Origin: Antricoccus suffuscus
GTDB lineage: Bacteria > Actinomycetota > Actinomycetes > Mycobacteriales > Antricoccaceae
NCBI RefSeq assembly: GCF_003003235.1
Contig: NZ_PVUE01000002.1
Location: 248,001 to 312,000 of the forward strand
Reading direction: 5' to 3'
DNA: 64,000 bases
The position numbers and the translations under genes were made by a program. Of the stretch, positions 18,341 to 28,583 are shown in pieces. Each line of letters opens with the position of its first letter. Positions within the stretch are counted from its first letter, which is position 1. The notes beneath the pieces were generated by a model. The model was not told the DNA's origin, ran no database searches, and was given only the letters and a program-made list of their open reading frames with translations.

Positions 18341-21139
18341 GTGGCAGGCAAGGCCCGCGTACACGAGCTAGCAAAAGAGCTCGGCGTGAAGAGTAAAGAT
18401 GTACTCGCAAAGCTCGGTGAGATGGGCGAGTTCGTTAAGAGCGCAAGCTCGACAGTAGAGGCGCCAGTAGCGCGCAAACTGAAGGAACAGTTCCCCAGCG
18501 CGGGGAACGGCGCGGCAAAGAAGGCCGCCGCACCACAGGCTGCTCCCGCGCCAGCGGCGCCCACCGCTTCGGCCGCGCCGCCCGCGGCACCAGCCGAGGC
18601 ACCGGCAGCGCCTGCCGCATCCGCGCCGTCCGTCACTCCGGGCCCGCGCCCGGCCCCACGGCCAGCCGCGACGCCAGGTCCGGTCGCGCCCAAGCCCGCA
18701 GCAGCCCCAGCAGCGGCGCAAGATGCCCCGGCACCCGCGCCCGAAAAGGAAGCCGGTGCGCCGCAGTCCGACGCGCCCGCAGCGGCCCCGGCGCCGCGTC
18801 CGCGGTCGGCCGGTAACAACCCCTTCGGCGTGAGTCAGGCTCCAGCACCACGTCCGGCCGCGCCGCGACCGGCGGGTGCTCGTCCGGCTCCTCCCGCGGC
18901 GCCGCGTCCCGGCGCGCCTCGTCCGGGAGCTCCGCGCCCCGGCGCACCTCGTCCGGGAACACCGCGTCCGGGAGCTCCGCGCCCCGGTGGTCCGGGCCAG
19001 CGGCCTGGGGGCCCCGGCCAGCGTCCAGGTGGTCCCGGTGAACGTTCTGGTGGCGCTGGTCGCCCGACCCCGGGTGCGATGCCCGGGCGTCCGGCACCCG
19101 GCCTCGGTGGACGTCCAGGCGGCGGGTCCGGCGGCCCCGGTCGCTCAGGTCCAGGCGGTGGTGGCGGCGGATTCCGCGGTGGCCGCGGTGGCGGCCGCGG
19201 TCGCGGAGGCGGCACGGCTGGTGCCTTCGGGCGTCCCGGCTCACGCGGTCCGGTTCGCGGGCGCAAGAGCAAGAAGCAGCGCAGACAAGAGTTCGATCAG
19301 ATGGACGCGCCGACGATCGGTGGCGTACAGATGCCCCGTGGCGACGGCTCGGTTGTCCGGATGCCGCGCGGTGCCTCGCTGACTGATTTCGCCGATAAGA
19401 TCGACGTACAGCCCGCGTCGCTGGTCACGGTGATGTTCCACCTGGGTGAAATGGTGACCGCTACTCAGTCGGTCAACGACGAAGTGCTTGAGCTGCTAGC
19501 CCAGGAACTCAACTACAAGCTCGAAATCGTCTCGCCCGAGGACGAAGACCGCGAGTTGCTCGACACCTTCGACATCACGTTCGGCGAGGATGCGGACGAT
19601 GGCCATGCGGTCTCACGTCCGCCGGTCGTGACGGTCATGGGTCACGTCGATCACGGTAAGACCAAGTTGCTCGATGCGCTTCGCAAGACGGACGTCCAGC
19701 GCGACGAGGCCGGTGGCATCACCCAGCACATTGGTGCCTACCAGGTGCGCACCGAGCATGAGGGCCAGGACCGCACGTTGACGATCATCGACACGCCCGG
19801 TCACGAGGCGTTTACCGCCATGCGTGCGCGTGGCGCGAAGACGACCGACATCGTGATCTTGGTGGTCGCGGCGGACGACGGCGTCATGCCGCAGACGGTT
19901 GAGGCGATCAACCACTCGCAGGCGGCCGGCGTACCGATCGTGGTCGCGGTCAACAAGATCGACAAAGAGGGCGCCAATCCGGACAAGATCCGCTCGCAGC
20001 TGACCGAATACAACCTGGTCGCTGAGGAGTACGGCGGCGAGACGATGTTCGTCAACATCTCGGCGCTCAAGCGGGAAGGTCTCGAGCAGCTGCTCGAAGC
20101 GGTGTTGCTGACCGCGGACGCCTCGCTCGAGCTCACCGCTGACCCGGACATGGAAGCGCAGGGCGTGGCCATCGAGGCGCACCTGGACCGCGGCCGTGGT
20201 GCCGTTGCAACGGTGCTCGTGCAGCGTGGCACGCTGCGGATCGGTGACTCCATCGTTGCCGGTGACGCGCACGGCAGAGTGCGGGCGATGCTGGACGAGA
20301 ACGGCAATAACCTTAAGGAGGCCGGTCCCGCGCAGCCAGTGCAGGTCATCGGCTTCACTTCCGTGCCCGGCGCCGGTGACACGTTCCTCGTCGTCGACGA
20401 AGACCGCGTCGCGCGCCAGATTGCCGAACGCCGCCAGGCCCGCGAACGCAATGCTCAGTTGGCCAAGTCGCGGCGCCGGGTATCACTCGAGGACCTCAAC
20501 AAGGTGCTCGCCGAGGGGAAGATTGACAACCTCAACCTGATCCTCAAGGGTGACAACTCCGGTACGGTCGAGGCACTCGAGGACGCACTGCTGAAGATCG
20601 AGGTGGGTGACGAAGTGTCGCTGCGCATCATCGATCGCGGCGTCGGTGCGATCACCGAGTCCAACATCAACCTGGCGATCGCGTCCGATGCGGTCATCCT
20701 CGGGTTCAACGTGCGGCCCGAAGGCAAGGCCCGCGAGCTGGGCGAGCGCGAGGGCATCGATATCCGCTACTACTCGGTCATCTACCAGGCGATCGACGAT
20801 ATCGAGGCGGCCCTCAAGGGCATGCTCAAGCCCGAGTACGAAGAGGTCCAACTCGGTACGGCGGAGATCCGCGAAGTGTTCCGCTCCAGCAAGTGGGGCA
20901 ACATCGCGGGCGCGCTGGTGCGTTCAGGTGAGATTCGGCGTAACTCCAAGGCCCGGCTCGTCCGGGACGGCGCCGTTGTCGCGCAGAACCTCACGATCGA
21001 CTCGCTGCGGCGATTCAAGGACGACGCCACGGAGGTCCGTGAGGGCTTCGAGTGTGGCATCGGACTGGGCTCGTTCAACGACATCAAGGTCGATGACGTG
21101 GTGGAGACCTACGAGCTTCGCGAGAAGCCGCGTAGCTAA
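18341..21139 (+). CDS. infB: Translation initiation factor IF-2
   Basis: The 932-aa protein (GTG start, [20 protein letters not shown]) has a long low-complexity N-terminal region, residues about 60-310, of Ala/Pro and then RPGAPRPG and [11 protein letters not shown] repeats. The RQEFDQ/N2 module follows, then the G domain from about residue 430 with [18 protein letters not shown] and NKID, and the C-terminal tRNA-binding domains. IF-2 places initiator tRNA on the 30S subunit. The N-terminus is much longer than in Bacillus but usual for Actinobacteria. Confidence 0.98.
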   Translation: MAGKARVHELAKELGVKSKDVLAKLGEMGEFVKSASSTVEAPVARKLKEQFPSAGNGAAKKAAAPQAAPAPAAPTASAAPPAAPAEAPAAPAASAPSVTPGPRPAPRPAATPGPVAPKPAAAPAAAQDAPAPAPEKEAGAPQSDAPAAAPAPRPRSAGNNPFGVSQAPAPRPAAPRPAGARPAPPAAPRPGAPRPGAPRPGAPRPGTPRPGAPRPGGPGQRPGGPGQRPGGPGERSGGAGRPTPGAMPGRPAPGLGGRPGGGSGGPGRSGPGGGGGGFRGGRGGGRGRGGGTAGAFGRPGSRGPVRGRKSKKQRRQEFDQMDAPTIGGVQMPRGDGSVVRMPRGASLTDFADKIDVQPASLVTVMFHLGEMVTATQSVNDEVLELLAQELNYKLEIVSPEDEDRELLDTFDITFGEDADDGHAVSRPPVVTVMGHVDHGKTKLLDALRKTDVQRDEAGGITQHIGAYQVRTEHEGQDRTLTIIDTPGHEAFTAMRARGAKTTDIVILVVAADDGVMPQTVEAINHSQAAGVPIVVAVNKIDKEGANPDKIRSQLTEYNLVAEEYGGETMFVNISALKREGLEQLLEAVLLTADASLELTADPDMEAQGVAIEAHLDRGRGAVATVLVQRGTLRIGDSIVAGDAHGRVRAMLDENGNNLKEAGPAQPVQVIGFTSVPGAGDTFLVVDEDRVARQIAERRQARERNAQLAKSRRRVSLEDLNKVLAEGKIDNLNLILKGDNSGTVEALEDALLKIEVGDEVSLRIIDRGVGAITESNINLAIASDAVILGFNVRPEGKARELGEREGIDIRYYSVIYQAIDDIEAALKGMLKPEYEEVQLGTAEIREVFRSSKWGNIAGALVRSGEIRRNSKARLVRDGAVVAQNLTIDSLRRFKDDATEVREGFECGIGLGSFNDIKVDDVVETYELREKPRS

Positions 21140-21147
21140 CGACGTAC

Positions 21148-21183
21148 GCGATCGGCCGGTGCCTTCTTGGACCGGCCGATCGC
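21148..21183 (+). terminator. 13-bp hairpin after infB
   Basis: GCGATCGGCCGGT (21148-21160) pairs perfectly with ACCGGCCGATCGC (21171-21183) across a 10-nt loop, 8 nt after the infB stop. No T-run follows, so termination may be partial or the hairpin may stabilise the 3' end before rbfA. Confidence 0.6.
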
Positions 21184-21251
21184 CGTACGGCCGCCCGGCC
21201 GCGAGGTGCCGGGTGGAACATTATTGAGAAAGCAAGAAGAGGAGACGCGCG

Positions 21252-21740
21252 ATGGCCGACGCGCCCCGCGCCCGCAGACTGGCAGTACGGATCCGCGAGA
21301 TTGTCGCTGAGACGCTCGAACGTGAGGTCAAAGACCCGCGTCTCGGGCTGGTGACTATTACCGCGAGCAAGCTGACTGCCGACCTTCGGGACGCCACGCT
21401 GTACTACACGGTTTTCGGCACCGAAGAAGAGAAGGCCGAGAGCGCCCGGGCGCTCGAGTCGGCCAAGGGAGTGCTGCGTACGACGGTCGGTAAGCGGACC
21501 GGCGTACGGTACACGCCGTCGTTGACGTTCCTGTCTGACGACATTCCCGAACACGCCCGCAACATCGACGATCTACTGGCGAAGGCGCGGGCCGCAGACG
21601 CGGAGGTCGCGCAGGTGCGTGAGGGTAAGTCGTACGCCGGCGAGGAGAACCCCTATATCGAGCCTGGCACCGACGATGGCCTCGACGACGCCCCGGACTC
21701 GGATGAAGCCACGACCGAGACCGGGCACACCAGCCTCTGA
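21252..21740 (+). CDS. rbfA: Ribosome-binding factor A
   Basis: The 162-aa protein has the RbfA fold: [30 protein letters not shown] at the N-terminus and [19 protein letters not shown] later. RbfA acts in late 30S maturation. The last about 35 residues ([20 protein letters not shown]) are an acidic tail absent from the minimal family. An AGAAGAGGAG ribosome-binding site precedes the ATG. Confidence 0.95.
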   Translation: MADAPRARRLAVRIREIVAETLEREVKDPRLGLVTITASKLTADLRDATLYYTVFGTEEEKAESARALESAKGVLRTTVGKRTGVRYTPSLTFLSDDIPEHARNIDDLLAKARAADAEVAQVREGKSYAGEENPYIEPGTDDGLDDAPDSDEATTETGHTSL

Positions 21741-21770
21741 AGTCCAGCCGCCGCCGTGTGGTCGTAGGCG

Positions 21771-23450
21771 TCAGGTGAAGGAGAGTGGACCGTCCAGCAG
21801 CGGCCACCAGCTCAGTGACGGGAAGCTGAGCACCAGAATCCCGATGAACGCCGCACCGAGCACGAATACCGTGACGCACACGACCGCGCCGAAACTTCCC
21901 GGCGCGAAGACATTCGCGGTACGGCGCGAGGCCCGACGTAATGACGCGCCGCCCGGGCCCCACCATGCGATCAGCATGGCGATAGCCATCGCGATCCCGA
22001 TCACGGCATTCTGGATGTATTGGTCAAACCGCCCGCCGCTGCGGTGGATCGACTGCGACGCCGCGAAGATAAGGCCGGTAGCGACGGCGTACGGCACGAG
22101 CATGCTGCCGACCGCGAGCACACAAGACGTGACCATCCGCCACGGACTTGCCACGATCTCCTTCACGATGTTCGACCGCTTGGGGCCGTTGAACGAACGT
22201 CGCCAGTGCATGCTCTCCACGGAGCCGTCGACGAACCGTGCGACCGCGGCGCTCAGCAGTGCAACGCCCGCCCCAACAAACGGTATCGCGGCTGTCACTG
22301 CAATCAGCAGCAACGCGTACGCCGCGATCGTCCCGGTTCGACCGTACGGCGCCGGCGGCGGAGTCGTGGGCTCCGGCGGTGGTGGTTCGAGGTACGGCGT
22401 AGCGGGCCCGGCGTTCGGCGGTCTGTTGACGGGAGGCGGGTTCGTGTGCGGCGGGTTTGTATGCGGCGGGCTCGTGTGTGGCGCGACGATCGGTGCCGGC
22501 CGGTCGAGCAGGGCAGTGGGCTGGCGAGGCGCCATGTCCCCGGTAGACCGGGCGGGGCCCGGAGGGCGCACGTCCGGGTGAGCCATCGCAGTACGTCGTT
22601 CATCCGCGGTTGACTGTCCGGCCGCGAACCGGCCGAAGCGGGTTTTAATTTCGGCGGCGCCGGGTCGGGCCGCAGGATCTGGATGTAGGCAGTCGACAAG
22701 CAGCGGCGTCAGGTCTTCGTCGATACCTTCGAGGTCGAGTCTGCCGCGGCTGATGCGATCCAGGACGACCTCGATCGGTCCCTTGCCGGCGGGCGGGCGG
22801 CCGGTCGCCGCGAACGCCAAGGTCGCCGCCCAGCCCCACCAGTCGGTGGCTGGCGTCGAACGCGCGCCCGCGATGACCTCGGGCGCGACGTACCCCGGCG
22901 TACCGACAAACAGTCCGGTGACCGTTAGCCGTACGTCGTCGGCGAGCTGTGCGATACCGAAGTCGATCACGACCGGCCGCTCCTCGAACAGCAGGATGTT
23001 TCCCGGTTTGAGGTCGCGATGTACGACGTCGACGTCGTGGATCGCATCGAGTGCTCCGCTCAGGCCGTGACCGAGGTTGACCAACCCGGGTCGGCTTAGT
23101 GGACCGACGTCGTCGATGTAGGTGTCCAGCTGCGGCCCGGAGATGAACTCCGTGACGATGTACGCCGGGTCGTTCTCGAGGTCGGCGTCGACCACGCCCG
23201 CCACACAGCGATGCCGGACCCGGCGCAGCGTGTCGAGCTCGCGCCGCAGCCGTGATCGGGCGGCGGGATCTTCGGCGATGTGTTCGCGCAGGACCTTGAT
23301 GGCGACTGGCTTGTCGGTGGGATCCGCGCCGAGGTAAACGATCCCCATGCCGCCCGAACCGACCTTCTTGATGACGCGGTACGGCCCCATGTATTGGTCG
23401 TCGCCCGAGGCCGTGGGGAGCCAAAGACCAGGAGGATGTCGCGTCGTCAC
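21771..23450 (-). CDS. Transmembrane Ser/Thr protein kinase (PknB-like)
   Basis: The 559-aa protein has a Hanks-type kinase domain: glycine loop VGSGGMGIVYLG, lysine K52 (VAIKVL), catalytic HRDLKPGN at 144-151 and DFG at 163-165. A Pro/Thr-rich linker (PPHTNPPHTNPP repeats) follows, then about five membrane helices. It lacks PASTA repeats, so the sensor is the membrane part itself. It is divergent to the MATE gene. The protein substrates are unknown. Confidence 0.9.
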   Translation of the reverse strand: MTTRHPPGLWLPTASGDDQYMGPYRVIKKVGSGGMGIVYLGADPTDKPVAIKVLREHIAEDPAARSRLRRELDTLRRVRHRCVAGVVDADLENDPAYIVTEFISGPQLDTYIDDVGPLSRPGLVNLGHGLSGALDAIHDVDVVHRDLKPGNILLFEERPVVIDFGIAQLADDVRLTVTGLFVGTPGYVAPEVIAGARSTPATDWWGWAATLAFAATGRPPAGKGPIEVVLDRISRGRLDLEGIDEDLTPLLVDCLHPDPAARPGAAEIKTRFGRFAAGQSTADERRTAMAHPDVRPPGPARSTGDMAPRQPTALLDRPAPIVAPHTSPPHTNPPHTNPPPVNRPPNAGPATPYLEPPPPEPTTPPPAPYGRTGTIAAYALLLIAVTAAIPFVGAGVALLSAAVARFVDGSVESMHWRRSFNGPKRSNIVKEIVASPWRMVTSCVLAVGSMLVPYAVATGLIFAASQSIHRSGGRFDQYIQNAVIGIAMAIAMLIAWWGPGGASLRRASRRTANVFAPGSFGAVVCVTVFVLGAAFIGILVLSFPSLSWWPLLDGPLSFT

Positions 23451-23567
23451 ACCTCTACGTTACTTGGCCTCGCGCCCGACGTCGGCTCCCTGTGACCATG
23501 TGGATCCCATTAACGGCGCGTCGCTGGGTGTTGGTGAGGGGACCGAAGCGGGCAATGGAATGATGCC

Positions 23568-24887
23568 GTGGTGAGCACGCGACCAGACATCTCCGTAGGC
23601 AGGGTCGTGCATCTGGCGCTGCCGGCGATGATCGTGCTGGCCGCCGAGCCGCTCTACCTGGTTGTCGATACAGCGCTGATCGGTCACCTCGGCGCGACCC
23701 AGCTCGCCGCGCTGGCGATTGGCGGGATCGTGCTGGCGCAGGTCTCCGGCCAGTTCAACTTCCTCGCCTACGGGACCACCGGCCGCGCGGCCCGGCACTA
23801 CGGACGTAACGATCGAGCGGCCGCGGTCCGAGAAGGTGTCAACGCATCCTGGCTCGCGGTCGCGATCGGGCTCCTCGCGATCCTTGCCGTGCAGATCCTG
23901 GCCGGCCCGATCGCGCGATTGATCGGCGGCGATAACCCGGTCGCGGTCGCGGATGCGGAGTCCTGGATGCGGCTGGCGATTCTCGGTGCGCCGGGAATCT
24001 TGCTCGCCCTAGCCGGCAACGGCTGGATGCGCGGCGTCCAGGAAACCCGCAAGCCCACGACGTACGTCGTCGCGGCGTTCGGCATCTCGCTCGTCCTACT
24101 GCCGATCTTTGTCTACGTCCTTGGCTGGGGGCTGATGGGTTCGGCGGTCGCCAACGTGGTGGCGCAGTTGATCGGCGGGGGACTGTTCATCCGGGCATTG
24201 CTCAAAGAGGCCCACGGACCGGTACGCCGCACGCCGCACTGGCCGGTGATGCGGGCGCAGTTGCGCACCGGCCGGGATCTGCTGATCCGGACGCTGGCTC
24301 TGCAGGGTTCTTTTGCCGCGGCGGCCGGTGTAGCGGCACGGATGAGCACCGAGACGTTGGGTGCCCACCAGATCGGGCTACAGCTGTGGATGCTGTGCGC
24401 GTTGGTTCTCGACTCGGTCGCGATCGCGGCCCAGTCCTTGGTGGGCGAGGCGCTCGGGGCGGGCAACAAGGATCACGCGCGGCGGGTCGCGTTGATCATC
24501 GGACGGCTGGGTGTCGCGACCGGCGTACTGCTGGCGATCATTCTGCTCGCGATCGGACCATTCGCGCCGCATATCTTCACGTCCGACCCCGGCGTCCTGA
24601 CCGAGACCGCGATCATGTGGTGGTGGCTCGTAGGAATGCAGCCACTGGCCGGTTACGTGTTCGCCGTCGACGGCATCCTGATGGGCTCCGGAGACGTCGC
24701 GATCCTACGCACCATCACCATCATCGCAAGCGTCTTCGTTTATATTCCGCTGGCGATCTGCGCGCTGAAGTTCCATTGGGGGATCGGCGGGATCTGGCTC
24801 GGTCTGACCAGTTTTATCGTCGCCCGGCTTGTCGTCGGCTGGTGGCGGGTGCGCGGCGACAAGTGGATGATCGCCGACGCACACTAG
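23568..24887 (+). CDS. MATE-family efflux transporter (DinF type)
   Basis: The 439-aa protein has about 12 membrane helices and the MATE features LALPAMIVLAAEPLYLVVDTALIGHLG and the internal repeat LALQGSFAAAAGVAARMSTETLGAHQIGLQLW. DinF-type MATE proteins are Na+- or H+-driven exporters of cationic compounds; the substrate is unknown. Two adjacent GTG codons can start it. Promoter lies in the 117-nt gap to the divergent kinase. Confidence 0.9.
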   Translation: MVSTRPDISVGRVVHLALPAMIVLAAEPLYLVVDTALIGHLGATQLAALAIGGIVLAQVSGQFNFLAYGTTGRAARHYGRNDRAAAVREGVNASWLAVAIGLLAILAVQILAGPIARLIGGDNPVAVADAESWMRLAILGAPGILLALAGNGWMRGVQETRKPTTYVVAAFGISLVLLPIFVYVLGWGLMGSAVANVVAQLIGGGLFIRALLKEAHGPVRRTPHWPVMRAQLRTGRDLLIRTLALQGSFAAAAGVAARMSTETLGAHQIGLQLWMLCALVLDSVAIAAQSLVGEALGAGNKDHARRVALIIGRLGVATGVLLAIILLAIGPFAPHIFTSDPGVLTETAIMWWWLVGMQPLAGYVFAVDGILMGSGDVAILRTITIIASVFVYIPLAICALKFHWGIGGIWLGLTSFIVARLVVGWWRVRGDKWMIADAH

Positions 24888-24911
24888 CCCGCCGGCACCG
24901 GCGAAGCGGTC

Positions 24912-25991
24912 TCAGCGCGACTTGGCGGTATCCGCCAACTGCTCCAGCACGTCGACCGTGGCATCCCAGCCCATGCAGGCATCGGTCACGCTCTGTCCGT
25001 AGGCGAGGTCCGCCGCGCGCGTCGTCGCGACCTCGAGCTTCTGCGCGCCGGGGGCGAGGAAGCTCTCAAGCATCATGCCGCCGATCGCGGTGCTGCCGGA
25101 CGCGACTTGGGCGCCGATCTCGCCTGCCACCAGCGCCTGGCGAATGTGGTCCTTGCCGCTGTTGGCGTGGCTGGCGTCGATGATCAACCGCGGGTTGATG
25201 CCAGCGGAGGCGGCGCGCTGTGTCGCGGCGGCGACGTCGTTAGCCGAGTAGTTGGGCCCGTCCTTGCCGCCGCGCAGAATGATGTGCGTGTCTGGGTTAC
25301 CCGCCGTACTGACGAGTGCGGCGCGGCCGCCTTGATCGATGCCGAGAAACGACTGTGCCGCGGCGGAAGCCGCGCACGCGTCGAGCGCCACCTGCAGGCC
25401 GCCGTCCGTACCGTTCTTGAACCCGACCGGCATCGACAGGCCGGACACCAGTTGGCGGTGGATCTGACTTTCGGTGGTACGCGCGCCGATGGCGCCCCAG
25501 CTGACGAGGTCAGCGACGTACTGGGGGCTGATTGGCTCGAGGAATTCCGTCCCGCACGGGAGTCCCAGCGCGGCTACGTCGAGCAGGAACGAGCGGGCCG
25601 CCCGAAGCCCGGTCGCGATGTCGTGGCTGCCGTCGAGGTGCGGGTCGTTGATCAGGCCCTTCCAGCCGACTGTTGTTCGTGGTTTTTCAAAGTAGGTGCG
25701 CATGACGATGACCAGCTCGCCGGCGTGCCGCTGAGCCTCACCGGCGAGACGTTCGGCGTACTCCAGGCCGGCCTTAGGGTCGTGGATCGAGCACGGGCCG
25801 ACGATGACGAGCAGCCGGTCGTCGAGGCCGGCCATGACCGCTCGTACGTCACGTCGGCCCCGATCGACGACGGCGGCTTGCGCCTCGGACTGCGGCAGTT
25901 CGGCCAGCAGCTCCTGCGGCGTGGGTAGCGGCTCAAACTCGCTGACGCGCAGGTTCGAAGTCGAAACGTGCGTGTTGGCTGGGGAATTCAT
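24912..25991 (-). CDS. aroG: 3-deoxy-7-phosphoheptulonate synthase, class I
   Basis: DAHP synthase condenses phosphoenolpyruvate and erythrose 4-phosphate, the entry to the shikimate pathway. The 359-aa class I (AroFGH-type) product has VGPCSIHDPKAGLEYAERL, RTYFEKPRTTVGWKGLINDP and IDASHANSGKDH. The enzyme type is usually feedback-inhibited by one aromatic amino acid; which one cannot be told here. An aromatic-rich leader peptide is encoded upstream (26105-26176), pointing to attenuation control. Confidence 0.95.
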   Translation of the reverse strand: MNSPANTHVSTSNLRVSEFEPLPTPQELLAELPQSEAQAAVVDRGRRDVRAVMAGLDDRLLVIVGPCSIHDPKAGLEYAERLAGEAQRHAGELVIVMRTYFEKPRTTVGWKGLINDPHLDGSHDIATGLRAARSFLLDVAALGLPCGTEFLEPISPQYVADLVSWGAIGARTTESQIHRQLVSGLSMPVGFKNGTDGGLQVALDACAASAAAQSFLGIDQGGRAALVSTAGNPDTHIILRGGKDGPNYSANDVAAATQRAASAGINPRLIIDASHANSGKDHIRQALVAGEIGAQVASGSTAIGGMMLESFLAPGAQKLEVATTRAADLAYGQSVTDACMGWDATVDVLEQLADTAKSR

Positions 25992-26052
25992 ACGAAGTGG
26001 TGTCCCGTCTGCGTGGGCGAGCCCTTGCAGAGCCCGCCATGGAAATGACGAT

Positions 26053-26074
26053 GGGCAGAGATTTCTCTCTGCCC
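26053..26074 (-). promoter_or_regulatory. 9-bp hairpin in the aroG leader
   Basis: GGGCAGAGA (26053-26061) pairs perfectly with TCTCTGCCC (26066-26074), loop 4 nt, located between the leader-peptide gene and aroG. It could be one of the alternative structures of an attenuator. No clear U-run follows on the reverse strand, so a simple terminator is not proven. Confidence 0.5.
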
Positions 26075-26104
26075 GGCTGGCTCTGAAGGTTGTGTCGATG
26101 CGCG

Positions 26105-26176
26105 TTAGTCAGACGCAGGCTCCTCCAGAGCCAACGAAAAATACGCATACCAACGGTTCGACACGTGAAAAAGCAT
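26105..26176 (-). CDS. Aromatic-rich leader peptide of the DAHP synthase gene
   Basis: A 23-codon reading frame on the reverse strand starts with ATG (26176), preceded by an AGGTGAG ribosome-binding site, and ends in TAA at 26105. The peptide contains the cluster RWYAYF, so one Trp, two Tyr and one Phe codon occur within six codons, with another Phe at position 3. A small hairpin (GGCTC/GAGCC, 26118-26132) lies within it. It ends 113 nt before aroG. Ribosome stalling at the cluster during aromatic amino acid shortage is the classic attenuation logic; in Corynebacterium a leader peptide (aroR) controls DAHP synthase in this way. Confidence 0.6.
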   Translation of the reverse strand: MLFHVSNRWYAYFSLALEEPASD

Positions 26177-26197
26177 ACTGCACTCACCTGAGAGAGA

Positions 26198-26692
26198 TCA
26201 GGCGCTGTCGGCTTCGGCCCTGCGGTAGCCGACGAACCGGTAACGCAGACCCGTCTTCGACGTGTGCCAGTCGCTCGCGTCGGTGACGATCCAGTCCGCG
26301 CCGATGACCGGCGCGAGGGTGTCGCCGACGTACGTTTCGTCGATCTCGGTGACCACGATCGTGTCGGCGTGCGGGAGCGCCTCGGCGTACACCCCGGCGC
26401 CGCCTATGACCCACACGTCGGTGTCGCTGGCTAGCCCTTCCTCCAGGGAATGTACGACGACGGCACCGTCATCGGCCCAGTCCTGCTGGCTGGTGATGAC
26501 GACGTTGGTGCGGCCGGGCAGAGGGCGAAACTTCGGCGGGAACGATTCCCAGGTACGCCGGCCCATCACCACCGTCGTGCCGCTGGTGGTGGCCTTGAAG
26601 TGTGCGAGGTCTTCGGGCAGGTGCCACGGCATGGTGCCGTCGCGTCCGATCACCCGGTCCCGGGCCTGCGCCCAGATCAGGCCGACGACCAT
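26198..26692 (-). CDS. folA: Dihydrofolate reductase
   Basis: The 164-aa enzyme reduces dihydrofolate with NADPH. Signatures are VGLIWAQARDRVIGRDGTMPWHLPEDLAHFK (the WHLPEDL motif carries the catalytic acidic residue), VVMGRRTWESFPPKFRPLPGRTNVV and VIGGAGVYAEAL. It directly abuts thyA, with 0 nt between the thyA stop and folA start, so the dihydrofolate made by ThyA is recycled by the neighbour product. Confidence 0.96.
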   Translation of the reverse strand: MVVGLIWAQARDRVIGRDGTMPWHLPEDLAHFKATTSGTTVVMGRRTWESFPPKFRPLPGRTNVVITSQQDWADDGAVVVHSLEEGLASDTDVWVIGGAGVYAEALPHADTIVVTEIDETYVGDTLAPVIGADWIVTDASDWHTSKTGLRYRFVGYRRAEADSA

Positions 26693-27499
26693 CTAGACCG
26701 CGACCGGCGCTTTGATCGCCGGATGGTGCTCGTAGCCGACGATCTCGATGTCGTCGTACTCGTAGTCGAACAGCGAGGCGGCCTTGCGCAGCTTGAGCGT
26801 CGGGTAGCGGTACGGCGCCCGCGAAAGCTGTTCGGTGACCTGCTCGACGTGGTTGTCGTAGATGTGGCAGTCACCGCCGGTCCACACGAAGTCGCCGACC
26901 TCAAGGTCGACCTGCTGCGCGATCATGTGCACCAGGAGCGCGTAGCTGGCGATGTTGAACGGCACGCCGAGGAACAGGTCGGCACTGCGTTGATAGAGCT
27001 GGCAGGAGAGTTTGCCATCTGCGACGTAGAACTGGAAGAACGCATGGCAGGGCGGCAGCGCCATCTGCGCGATCTCGCCGACGTTCCAGGCCGAGACGAT
27101 CATTCGCCGCGAGTCGGGATTGGTGCGCAAAGTCTCCAGCAGGCCGGTGATCTGGTCGATGTGCCCGCCGTCCGGGGTGGGCCACGCACGCCACTGCACG
27201 CCGTACACCGGCCCGAGTTCGCCGTCCTCGGCCGCCCACTCGTCCCAGATCGTCACGCCCCGGTCCTGCAGCCAGCGCACGTTGCTGTCGCCGCGCAAGA
27301 ACCACAGCAACTCCATCGCAATCGACTTGAAGTGCACCTTTTTGGTCGTGATCAGCGGAAAACCTTGCGACAGGTCGAATCGCATCTGGTGACCGAACAC
27401 CGAACGCGTGCCGGTGCCGGTGCGATCGGACTTGGGCGTGCCGCCGTCGAGGACCAGCCGCAGCAGGTCTTCGTACGGCGTGGCGGGGGAGGTTGGCAT
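26693..27499 (-). CDS. thyA: Thymidylate synthase ThyA
   Basis: ThyA methylates dUMP with methylene-tetrahydrofolate, giving dihydrofolate. The 268-aa protein has [18 protein letters not shown], the catalytic cysteine in [14 protein letters not shown], and [36 protein letters not shown]. It forms a folate unit with folA and folD. A second, unrelated thymidylate synthase (ThyX) is encoded at 54.5 kb. Confidence 0.97.
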   Translation of the reverse strand: MPTSPATPYEDLLRLVLDGGTPKSDRTGTGTRSVFGHQMRFDLSQGFPLITTKKVHFKSIAMELLWFLRGDSNVRWLQDRGVTIWDEWAAEDGELGPVYGVQWRAWPTPDGGHIDQITGLLETLRTNPDSRRMIVSAWNVGEIAQMALPPCHAFFQFYVADGKLSCQLYQRSADLFLGVPFNIASYALLVHMIAQQVDLEVGDFVWTGGDCHIYDNHVEQVTEQLSRAPYRYPTLKLRKAASLFDYEYDDIEIVGYEHHPAIKAPVAV

Positions 27500-27514
27500 G
27501 ATGCCCAGCCTAAT

Positions 27515-28363
27515 TCAGGATCTCGCGGCGCGTCGATAAGCCGCGTCCACGGTTTGCGCCAGTAGTACGCCGATCGTCATCGGCCCGACCCCGCCGGGCA
27601 CCGGCGTGATGAGGCGAGCGGCCTCGGCCGCACCGGCGTACTCGACATCGCCCACGTTGCCAGGGTTGTAACCGGCATCGATGACGACGGCGCCCGGCTT
27701 GATCCACGCGCCCTTCACGAACTCCGGTTTGCCCACCGCTGCGACCACGACGTCGGCCCCGGCGACGATCTCGGGCAGATCGCGGGTCTTGGAGTGGCAG
27801 TAGGTGACCGTCGCGTCCCGTCCGAGCAACAGCATCCCCATCGGCTTGCCCAGAATCGGGCTGCGGCCGATCACGACCGCCCGCGCGCCGGTCAGGTCGA
27901 CGTCGTACGCGTCGATCAGCCGCATGATGCCGCCCGGCGTACACGACTGAAAGCCCGTATCACCGAAGGCCATGCTCGCGAACGAGTGCATCGTGACACC
28001 GTCGACGTCCTTGTGTGGCGCGATGGCTTCGAACGCCGCGCGTTCGTCGATCTGTGCGGGCACCGGATGCTGCAACAGGATGCCGTCGATCGCAGGGCCG
28101 GCCGACAGCGCCTCGATGTGGTCGACCAGCTCTCGCGTCGTGGTCGTGTCTGGCAGCTCGTTGCGCACCGACTCGATCCCGGCCTTCGCGCTGCGGTTCA
28201 TCTTCATCTTCACGTAGGTCCGCGACGCGGGGTCGTCGCCGACGAGAACCGTTGCCAGGCAGGGCTTACGGCCGGCGTCGGCGAGAAATTGCTGCGCCCG
28301 GGACGTCGTCTCGTCGAGCAGTTTCGCGGCCAGTGCGGTGCCGTCCATCAATGTCGCGCTCAC
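27515..28363 (-). CDS. folD: Bifunctional methylene-THF dehydrogenase/methenyl-THF cyclohydrolase
   Basis: FolD interconverts methylene-, methenyl- and formyl-tetrahydrofolate. The 282-aa protein shows VGDDPASRTYVKMKMNRSAKAGI with the catalytic YxxxK, GILLQHPVPAQI, KDVDGVT, CTPGGIM, and the C-terminal PVPGGVGPMTIGVLL. The GTG at 28363 was chosen; a later ATG at 28348 is possible. It lies 15 nt upstream of thyA on the same strand, consistent with a folD-thyA-folA unit. Confidence 0.95.
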   Translation of the reverse strand: MSATLMDGTALAAKLLDETTSRAQQFLADAGRKPCLATVLVGDDPASRTYVKMKMNRSAKAGIESVRNELPDTTTTRELVDHIEALSAGPAIDGILLQHPVPAQIDERAAFEAIAPHKDVDGVTMHSFASMAFGDTGFQSCTPGGIMRLIDAYDVDLTGARAVVIGRSPILGKPMGMLLLGRDATVTYCHSKTRDLPEIVAGADVVVAAVGKPEFVKGAWIKPGAVVIDAGYNPGNVGDVEYAGAAEAARLITPVPGGVGPMTIGVLLAQTVDAAYRRAARS

Positions 28364-28583
28364 GTCGTACCTCTCACTTGTGTCAGTGAGAAGCACCCAG
28401 GCGGTCGACGCTTCACGAAATTGCACTCCCCGGTAGTTCACCTACCCGCGCCAGTCGTGTCCGTAGATAGTACGTCGTCAATTGGTTCCGTCGACAGACT
28501 CGGGTGGGTAGCCGCCCGACCGGAAAGTTTGGTGCGCCAGCGTCCCGAAAGTTCCACTAAGTGGGGCCATTGGCCGGTGCTCG

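Noticed and set aside
18900-19260. Tandem DNA repeats as a mobile or regulatory element
   Set aside because: They are the coding sequence of the Pro/Gly/Arg-rich N-terminal region of IF-2, normal for Actinobacteria.
25933-26187. An 84-codon frame on the reverse strand as the aroG leader gene
   Set aside because: It runs into aroG in another frame and has no ribosome-binding site; the shorter frame at 26105-26176 has both a site and the aromatic cluster.
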